Below, piece after piece: positions 14,587 to 19,965 of a stretch of 19,965 nt of DNA. Made by a program: the position numbers and the translations under genes. The notes beneath the pieces were generated by a model, which saw only the letters and a program-made list of their open reading frames with translations, had not been told where the DNA came from and did no database searches. Numbering within the stretch: the stretch's first letter is position 1; each line of letters starts with the position of its first letter. Source of the DNA: Anaerolineae bacterium. GTDB lineage: Bacteria > Chloroflexota > Anaerolineae > Aggregatilineales > UBA3940. The stretch spans positions 1 through 19,965 of the forward strand of contig JAFGNO010000177.1 in NCBI GenBank assembly GCA_016926985.1, read 5' to 3'.

Positions 14587-15747
14587 TTAGCCGTGCCGCC
14601 CCATGAATCGCCTGATGCGTTCCAGCGCCTCCTCGATTTTATCGTAAGCGGTGGCATACGAGCAGCGCACAAAATTCTTACCACTGGCGCCAAAGGCGCT
14701 GCCTGGCACCACTGCTACCCGCTCTTCTTGGAGAAGCGTCTCGGCAAAAATTTCATCGTCCAGCCCCGTGGCGGATACGGAGGGAAAGGCATAGAACGCA
14801 CCGCGTGGCTCGAAAGTGGGCAGGCCAAGTTCATTCAACCCTCTCACGATGAGCTTCCGGCGGCGGTCATATTCTTCGCGCATGGCTTCAACATATTGCT
14901 GGCCCTCTTTTAGCGCACTAATTGCTGCAATTTGCGAAGCGGTTGGGGCCGACATAATCGTGTACTGGTGGATCTTCCGCATGGCGCCAAGTAAGTCTGG
15001 CGGCGCTGCCGCGTAGCCCACCCGCCAGCCGGTCATCGCATAGTCTTTTGAGAATCCCCCCAGCGTAATCGTCCGGTCACGCATATCCGGCAGACTGGCA
15101 AAGCAAACATGCTCAACGCCGTAAACAAGCTGGTCATAGATCTCATCCGAGATCACCACCAGGTCATGTTTCCGAGCGATCTCGGCAATCTCCAGCAAAT
15201 GCTCACGGGATATCACCGCCCCGGTTGGGTTATTGGGATAACTGAGCAGGATAGCTTTTGTCCGGTCGGTAATCGCGGCGCTGATGGCGCCAGCTGTTAC
15301 CTGGAAGTTGTCCTCTACATGTGTGGCGATGGTTGCTGCTTTGCCCCCCGCCAGCACGATCTCGGGCACATAGGAGACAAAGCTCGGTTCTGGTAGAATG
15401 ACCTCGTCGCCCGGGTCCAGTATTGCGTTGAGCGTCAAATAGAGCGCCTCTGATACACCAACGGTGATCAGAAGCTCCGTCTCCGGGTCATACGATACCC
15501 CATACAGCCTATCAAGGTGCTGCCCCAGCAGTTCTCTGAGCTCCATAATCCCCGAATTGGATGTGTAGTGGGTATGACCATCCTTCAGTGACTGGATGCC
15601 TGCTTCCAGAAATGGGGCAGGGGTTACAAAATCCGGCTCGCCGATACCCAGCGAGATCACGTTCTCCATGGTTGCCGCGATATCAAAAAACTTCCTGATC
15701 CCTGAGGGGGGGATCCCCTGCACGCGCCTCGAAACAAATGTCTGCAT
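14587..15747 (-). CDS. Class I/II PLP-dependent aminotransferase
   Basis: This 386-residue fold-type I aminotransferase is soluble and probably dimeric. It has VISLGIGEPDF near the N-terminus, SYPNNPTG (169-176; Asn for PLP O3' contact), DEIYD (D201, PLP pyridine N) and the Schiff-base Lys K234 in GFSKDYAMTGWRVGY. The C-terminal Arg for substrate carboxylate binding is probably in FVRCSYAT. It resembles the PatA/aspartate-aromatic aminotransferase group; the donor and acceptor are not resolved. I chose ATG 15747, which follows AAGGA and begins MQTFVSRRVQGIPPSGIRKF, where family homology starts. The open frame continues to 15813, but that overlaps the upstream nucleotidyltransferase. It starts 34 bp downstream of that gene's stop, so the two are likely co-transcribed. 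Confidence 0.93.
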   Translation of the reverse strand: MQTFVSRRVQGIPPSGIRKFFDIAATMENVISLGIGEPDFVTPAPFLEAGIQSLKDGHTHYTSNSGIMELRELLGQHLDRLYGVSYDPETELLITVGVSEALYLTLNAILDPGDEVILPEPSFVSYVPEIVLAGGKAATIATHVEDNFQVTAGAISAAITDRTKAILLSYPNNPTGAVISREHLLEIAEIARKHDLVVISDEIYDQLVYGVEHVCFASLPDMRDRTITLGGFSKDYAMTGWRVGYAAAPPDLLGAMRKIHQYTIMSAPTASQIAAISALKEGQQYVEAMREEYDRRRKLIVRGLNELGLPTFEPRGAFYAFPSVSATGLDDEIFAETLLQEERVAVVPGSAFGASGKNFVRCSYATAYDKIEEALERIRRFMGRHG

Positions 15748-15781
15748 TGAGCAATCCTTTTTGGGAGTAAGGGGTAAAAAT

Positions 15782-16771
15782 CTACGACAGATCGATAGAC
15801 GACTGTTCGCCAATATTCAGAATATGGCATCCACCGTGCGACAATGTGTTTCGGCCAACCAGCGAATCGGCCAGTACAAGGTTTTTGACCTGTGCACCGG
15901 CATCAATGATTGAATTTCGGATGCTGCTGTTTCGTATTTCACAGCCCTCACCAATCGTTACATGCGGGCCAATGACCGACCGCTCAAGCACTGCCGACGG
16001 ATGGATGTTGACCGGGGGAAGGATCGCCACACCGGGCGGAACTGCCAGTTTTTCGCTGTTGTCGCGCCCTGATTCGAGCAGCCGCCGATTTGCCTCTAAA
16101 ACTGCCTCCGTCTTTCCCGTGTCCAGCCACATATCCACCGTTTGTGTCACAAATCTGGCGCCTTCTTCAACCATGATCTGGAATGAGTCGGTCAGGAAAA
16201 ATTCTCCCCGCGTCATTTGCTTGCGGGCCATTTGCTTCTCGATTGCCCGCAGCATTGCCAGGGAATCGTGGATATAGTACAGCCCGATGACCGCAGTTTT
16301 GTTTTCAAGCGAGTCTGGTTTTTCAATGAAGCGCCTGACATATCCGCTGTTGTCCAGTTCGACAACCCCAAACCGGCGGGGATCGTCAACTTCCATGGTA
16401 AAGGCGATAGCGTCTGCGTCGGTAGAATTGATAATACTGAGGTCGCCTTCAAACAGCGTGTCAGAAAATAATGTAATTACCGGGCCGCCCAGGTATTCAC
16501 GTGCCAGGTAGATCGCATGGGCCTGCCCGACCAGTTCATCCTGCACCACAAACCGGGCCTTGAAATCATAGGTGGCAGTAATATAATCCTGAATTTGCTC
16601 TCCCAGATAGCCAACAATGAAGATATATTCTTCAGGGTGCAGCATCTCTAAACGATCAATCAGGTAGTCAAGCATTGGCTTTCCGGCCACATTCAGCAGT
16701 GGTTTGGGCTGGCTGAAGGTGTGCGGGCGCATGCGTGATCCAAGGCCTGCCATCGGGATAATTACTTTCAT
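15782..16771 (-). CDS. Sugar-1-phosphate nucleotidyltransferase with left-handed beta-helix tail
   Basis: This 329-residue cytoplasmic enzyme of the RmlA/GlmU-like family couples an NTP to a sugar-1-phosphate to give an NDP-sugar and pyrophosphate. The N-terminal nucleotidyltransferase domain (1-~235) carries the signature G9-L-G-S-R13-M-R-P16 and K23 (QPKPLL), the metal-binding Asp in LFSDTLF (D104), FIEKPD and a TGK segment. Residues ~245-325 show hexapeptide-like repeats (IHPSAVLERSVIGPHVTIG...) of a left-handed beta helix, as in long glucose-1-phosphate thymidylyl- or uridylyltransferases. Sugar and nucleotide are not resolved. ATG at 16769-16771 has an AAGGAGC 13 bases upstream, a rather long spacing. 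It is the first gene of a three-gene minus-strand run and could supply activated sugar to glycosylation. Confidence 0.9.
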   Translation of the reverse strand: MKVIIPMAGLGSRMRPHTFSQPKPLLNVAGKPMLDYLIDRLEMLHPEEYIFIVGYLGEQIQDYITATYDFKARFVVQDELVGQAHAIYLAREYLGGPVITLFSDTLFEGDLSIINSTDADAIAFTMEVDDPRRFGVVELDNSGYVRRFIEKPDSLENKTAVIGLYYIHDSLAMLRAIEKQMARKQMTRGEFFLTDSFQIMVEEGARFVTQTVDMWLDTGKTEAVLEANRRLLESGRDNSEKLAVPPGVAILPPVNIHPSAVLERSVIGPHVTIGEGCEIRNSSIRNSIIDAGAQVKNLVLADSLVGRNTLSHGGCHILNIGEQSSIDLS

Positions 16772-16822
16772 AATATAACGGTGCTCCTTCAGGAATTTTG
16801 GCCAGTCAAGTAAGGTTGTTTA

Positions 16823-16831
16823 TGGTATAAT
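16823..16831 (+). promoter_or_regulatory. Extended -10 promoter for the guanylate-kinase-like gene
   Basis: TGGTATAAT combines the extended TGn element with a perfect -10 hexamer (16826-16831). The -35 position at 17-base spacing (CAGTCA, 16803-16808) is poor, as is usual for extended -10 promoters. Transcription would start near 16838, giving a leader of about 38 nt before ATG 16876. The same nine bases occur at the tRNA-Thr promoter. Confidence 0.65.
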
Positions 16832-16875
16832 TCCGCATCACTTGGCCCTCATTTTAGCTCCGGGGATTGGCGCAC

Positions 16876-17598
16876 ATGTCCAAACGACTGACCGATGTAG
16901 AAAAACTAATGCGGAAGAAAAATCATCACCTTGAACGGCTCTTGTTCGTGGTGGCCGGGCCATCCGGTGTTGGTAAGAATACCATCATCAAGAAACTGCT
17001 GGCAAACCATCCAGATGAGATGGATCGCATCCGCACCTACACTACCCGTCAACCCCGTGAAGGGGAAGTCAGCGGCGTGCAATACCATTTCGTGAGCACC
17101 GATGAGTTTATTGCCCTGTCAAAAGCCCAGAAGCTGCTGGAAGCAGATGAGGCGAACCCACTGGGCCATGATGTGTACGGGTTGGGGGAATCCTACAGTA
17201 TGCCTGCTGATATTTTTGAGAATATCCCTCCCGATAAGCATCTGGTCGTCGCAGAGGTGGATATTGCCGGGGCGCGCCGCCTGAAGGAGCGCTACCCTGA
17301 GTGCGTTACCATATTTGTGACTGCTCCTCCCGACGTTCTTATCAAGAGAATAAAAGAGCGCCCGGACGAAACAATGAACCATCAATCCCTCAAACAGCGA
17401 ATGAAAACTGCCCATGACATGATCTGCGCTGCCAAAGAGTTCGATTATGTTCTCTACAACCGGCAGAAAAAACTAAAAAGGACCATCCGGGCAATCGAGA
17501 CCATCATCAAGGCGGAGCGGATGCGGGTTGTTGAAGGGTTTGATCTGAAGGATGCATTTGCAGATGATGTCTGGGATGTCCCCTGCGAACATGAGTGA
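16876..17598 (+). CDS. Guanylate kinase-like protein (P-loop NMP kinase)
   Basis: This 240-residue cytoplasmic protein has a guanylate kinase fold. The P-loop is GPSGVGKN (28-35, K34). The GMP-binding block YTTRQPREGEVSGVQYHFVS keeps both Arg, the Glu and the Tyr. LLEADE has the base-contacting Glu, VAEVDIAGA the Asp strand, and the IFVTAPP..L..RI..R lid and FDYVLYN are family-typical. It differs from housekeeping Gmk (E. coli 207 residues) in a ~20-residue charged N-terminus and a ~25-residue acidic C-terminal tail. The GNYYGT loop is replaced by PLGHDVYGLGES, putting Leu103 where the guanine-contacting Thr/Ser normally sits. It could still be the cell's Gmk or a paralog with altered specificity. 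ATG 16876 was chosen over the upstream TTG 16867; GGGG at 16862-16865 is the only RBS hint. The stop overlaps hyuB by 8 nt (ATGAGTGA). Confidence 0.82.
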   Translation: MSKRLTDVEKLMRKKNHHLERLLFVVAGPSGVGKNTIIKKLLANHPDEMDRIRTYTTRQPREGEVSGVQYHFVSTDEFIALSKAQKLLEADEANPLGHDVYGLGESYSMPADIFENIPPDKHLVVAEVDIAGARRLKERYPECVTIFVTAPPDVLIKRIKERPDETMNHQSLKQRMKTAHDMICAAKEFDYVLYNRQKKLKRTIRAIETIIKAERMRVVEGFDLKDAFADDVWDVPCEHE

Positions 17599-19189
17599 TG
17601 CCTATCGTACCCCATCGGCTGTCACCCTTGAGATATTCAAACATCTCTTTGCCTCAGTTGCTGAGCAGATGGGTGTGACCCTGGGGCGTACCGGCTTCTC
17701 GCCGAACATCAAGGAACGCCAGGATTATTCCTGTGCTGTTTTTCTGGGCGACGGGCGGATGCTGGCCCAGGCTGCGCATATCCCGGTTCATCTGGGGGCG
17801 ATGCCTGCGTCGGTGATGGCTGCCATCCAGCACGCAGCACCTTTTGCGCCGGGGGATATTGTTGCGCTGAATGATCCCTATCTGGGCGGTACACATTTGC
17901 CAGACATAACGCTGGTTTCTCCTGTGTTTGTCGAGGGGAACACAGTGGAGCCGGATTTTTTTGTCGCCTCCCGTGCCCATCATGCGGATGTGGGCGGGAT
18001 GTCGCCCGGCTCGATGCCCCTCTCAACCGAGCTGTTTCAGGAGGGGATCATCATTCCCCCCATCAAGCTGGTGGACGGCGGGGTCGTCAACCGGGCTGCG
18101 CTGGATTTAATTGTCCGGAATTCACGTACCCCGGATGAGCGACGCGGCGATCTGGCTGCTCAGCAGGCTGCTCACCGGATTGGCGCACAGCGTCTTTTGG
18201 AAATTGTAAGCCGGTATGGCCTGCCCGAAGTGAGTCGACAGGCAGAATCGCTGATTGCCTACGCAGAGCGCCTGACTCGCGCAGCGATAGCCAACCTACC
18301 ATCCGGCAGCTACCATTTTTCGGATGTGCTGGATGATGATGGTATTGTGCAGGAGCCCATTCCCATCAAAGTAACCATTACCATTGAGAATGGCATGCTG
18401 ACCGCTGATTTCACCGGCTCGTCTCCCGCTGTAACAGGATCGGTGAATGCGGTCAGTGCGATTGTCGATTCGGCAATCAATTATATCCTGCGCTGCATTG
18501 TGGGGACCACACTGCCGATGAACGCAGGGGTATCTGCCCCGGTCAGGGTGATTATTCCCCCTGGCACCATCCTCGATCCCGGGTCGCCTCATGCCGTTGC
18601 CGGGGGTAATGTAGAAACCTCCATGCGCCTGGTTGATGTGATCTACGGCGCATTGGCCCAGGCTATGCCCGACCGGATCCCGGCGGCCAGCCAGGGGACC
18701 ATGAATAACCTCTCCTTTGGCGGAATTGATCCTGCCAGCGGGTTGCCCTACGCGTATTATGAAACCATGGGCGGTGGCGCAGGAGCCAACGCCGTCCACG
18801 ACGGCGCCAGTGGGATCCACTGCCACATGAGCAATACCCTCAATACACCCGTGGAGGCTCTGGAATACGCCCTCCCGGTAACTATTGAGCGCTATGAGAT
18901 CCGGCGGGGTTCAGGGGGAAGCGGGCAGCATAAAGGGGGAGACGGGCTGATCAGGGAGTTCAGGTTTGGCGCCTCCGCCAATGTCACCATTCTCTCAGAA
19001 CGGCGGAAGCAGGCTCCCTATGGGCTGGCGGGCGGCGGGCCCGGTATGCCTGGCAGGAATACAGTGATCTCCGATCAGGGAGGAAACCGACGTATCCTCC
19101 CTGGCAAGGCCAGTTTTTCAGTGAAGTCGGGCGATATCCTGCGAATTGAGACGCCGGGTGGCGGGGGCTGGGGTAGCCTGGCAGATTGA
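17591..19189 (+). CDS. Hydantoinase B / 5-oxoprolinase (HyuB) family subunit
   Basis: This 532-residue protein belongs to the HyuB family, the beta subunit of ATP-dependent N-methylhydantoinases, 5-oxoprolinases and acetone carboxylase-like enzymes. The classic blocks are present: SPNIKERQDYSCAVF, AHIPVHLGAMP, GDIVALNDPYLGGTHLPD, RAHHADVGGMSPGS, FQEGIIIPPIKL, the Gly-rich YYETMGGGAGA and the C-terminal SGQHKGGDGLIREF with a GGGGWG end. Length is normal for the family. ATG 17591 overlaps the stop of the guanylate-kinase-like gene by 8 nt and starts MSDAYRTPSAVTLEIF, where homology begins. HyuB normally works with the ATP-binding HyuA, often adjacent, but hyuA is not present on either side here. 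The substrate is not predictable. Confidence 0.93.
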   Translation: MSDAYRTPSAVTLEIFKHLFASVAEQMGVTLGRTGFSPNIKERQDYSCAVFLGDGRMLAQAAHIPVHLGAMPASVMAAIQHAAPFAPGDIVALNDPYLGGTHLPDITLVSPVFVEGNTVEPDFFVASRAHHADVGGMSPGSMPLSTELFQEGIIIPPIKLVDGGVVNRAALDLIVRNSRTPDERRGDLAAQQAAHRIGAQRLLEIVSRYGLPEVSRQAESLIAYAERLTRAAIANLPSGSYHFSDVLDDDGIVQEPIPIKVTITIENGMLTADFTGSSPAVTGSVNAVSAIVDSAINYILRCIVGTTLPMNAGVSAPVRVIIPPGTILDPGSPHAVAGGNVETSMRLVDVIYGALAQAMPDRIPAASQGTMNNLSFGGIDPASGLPYAYYETMGGGAGANAVHDGASGIHCHMSNTLNTPVEALEYALPVTIERYEIRRGSGGSGQHKGGDGLIREFRFGASANVTILSERRKQAPYGLAGGGPGMPGRNTVISDQGGNRRILPGKASFSVKSGDILRIETPGGGGWGSLAD

Positions 19190-19200
19190 CATATTGCCGG

Positions 19201-19965
19201 TTACCTGGAGACCGGTGATGGCACCGCTTCCATCGCATCGCCGCGCTCAGTCATCTGGATTGCGCGGCGGCTGCGAATCCACAGCCAGAGGGTTTGTAAA
19301 CCAGTTGCCAGCGCAAATCCGGAGAGCCCAATATACAGCCCGGTGATCTTGCCCCAGGCAACACCTCCCCACAACACCAAAGCGCTGGTGGACAGGAACA
19401 GCACAATTGCCTCAGTAATCGAGCGGGTGTGGCGGCTGTTCAGAATATTTCCCTGGTACCAGCTTTGCATGGCAACCAGGGCGGGCAGAGGGAGGAGTAG
19501 CCATAGGGAAGGCCAGGCGATAGCTGCCAGTTCAGGCGACAGCGCCGCAAAGTTGACAAGCCAGACTTCAGCCAGCGGGGTGGTCACCAGAACCAACAAT
19601 AAACCGGTTGTTGACAGCCCGAGTATGGTGGTGAACAGTCTGAGATGCCTGACGGCGCCGGGTCTTTCTAACTGCGCGACCACGACCTCGTTAAAAGCGA
19701 TCCCCGGACTGCGGAAAATGAAGCTGATACTGCTGACCACCGGCCAGATTGCCAGCGATTCGAGTGCCAGTGGCATCCGGCTCAGGGCTGCGCTCCCAAT
19801 TGGCTGGACAAGCATATTCAGCAGGGATGTCAGGACAAGCGGGATATAAAAAGCGAGAAAAACCTTGAAACTCAATGCCGGTTCAACTGGCTTCACCCGG
19901 CGCAGAATTTTCAGGGCCGGCCTGACAGCAAAGCCAACAAAGATCGCCTCACTGATCACCCCAAC
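19201..19965 (-). CDS. MOP-superfamily membrane transporter (MATE/ANKH-like), C-terminal part
   Basis: About 255 residues are visible, ending at TAA (complement of 19201-19203); the 5' end lies beyond the window. It has around six hydrophobic segments and a short polar tail. The arrangement suggests the second half of a 12-helix MOP flippase/MATE-type transporter. Its FYIPLVLTSLLNMLVQPI, SSISFIFRSPGIAFNE and WYQGNILNSRHT segments recall the ANKH (progressive ankylosis) branch more than MurJ or Wzx, but I rate that as tentative. A GTG at 19959-19957 is in frame but the frame is open to the window edge, so it is probably an internal Val codon. It converges on hyuB with an 11-bp gap and no hairpin. 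Confidence 0.6.
   Translation of the reverse strand, partial: VGVISEAIFVGFAVRPALKILRRVKPVEPALSFKVFLAFYIPLVLTSLLNMLVQPIGSAALSRMPLALESLAIWPVVSSISFIFRSPGIAFNEVVVAQLERPGAVRHLRLFTTILGLSTTGLLLVLVTTPLAEVWLVNFAALSPELAAIAWPSLWLLLPLPALVAMQSWYQGNILNSRHTRSITEAIVLFLSTSALVLWGGVAWGKITGLYIGLSGFALATGLQTLWLWIRSRRAIQMTERGDAMEAVPSPVSR

Noticed and set aside
15748..15813. Longer N-terminus for the aminotransferase (22 extra residues)
   Set aside because: It overlaps the coding end of the nucleotidyltransferase and has no family homology. ATG 15747 has AAGGA upstream and the expected N-terminal sequence.
19957..19959. GTG as the true start of the minus-strand membrane protein
   Set aside because: The frame stays open to the window edge, there is no ribosome-binding site, and the protein would be only half of a MOP transporter.
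1..19965. CRISPR arrays, insertion sequences, long direct or inverted repeats, prophage genes
   Set aside because: Reading both strands I found no spaced repeats, transposase or integrase motifs or phage structural genes; base composition looks even throughout.

Overview
The window is a dense stretch of bacterial chromosome with roughly mid-50s percent GC by eye. It carries housekeeping and metabolic genes and no sign of phage, insertion sequence, integron or CRISPR array. The gene set (long fused homocysteine methyltransferase/MTHFR, single-chain duplicated ECF ATPase, short-type alpha-glucan phosphorylase with an N-terminal DUF3417-like region, UPF0316 protein, DUF429 protein, GatA) reads like a Chloroflexota bacterium, probably Anaerolineae-like. 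That placement is an inference from protein character, not a search result.

Layout. 1-886: 3' part of gatA (+). 894-2768: fused homocysteine S-methyltransferase/methylenetetrahydrofolate reductase (-). 2900-2972: tRNA-Thr(CGT) (+) with a strong promoter and its own terminator. 3021-4248: uridine kinase and a DedA/VTT-family membrane protein, overlapping by 8 nt (+). 4372-7391: a complete ECF-type vitamin/micronutrient importer operon (+) in the order S component, fused double ATPase, T component. 7384-8763: radA (-), converging on and overlapping the T-component gene. 8956-11523: alpha-glucan phosphorylase (+). 11558-13096: GT-C membrane glycosyltransferase (-). 13212-13979: DUF429 RNase-H-fold protein (+). 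13989-16771: a three-gene minus-strand run, transcribed as sugar-phosphate nucleotidyltransferase, class I/II aminotransferase, UPF0316 membrane protein. 16876-19189: guanylate-kinase-like protein and hydantoinase B/oxoprolinase subunit, overlapping by 8 nt (+). 19201-19965: C-terminal part of a MATE/ANKH-like (MOP superfamily) membrane protein (-), running off the window.

How it fits together. The ECF operon is a self-contained (dedicated) importer: one ligand-binding membrane subunit, one polypeptide carrying both ATPases, and one scaffold. Its ATPase is the most interesting item. The two nucleotide-binding halves have decayed in complementary places, so one composite ATP site should be canonical and the other catalytically dead. 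Four of the five convergent gene pairs are separated by 11 bp or less, or overlap, and only one (glgP/GT-C) has an obvious hairpin between them. No intergenic stretch exceeds 300 bp; the longest is the 192 bp radA/glgP divergent region.
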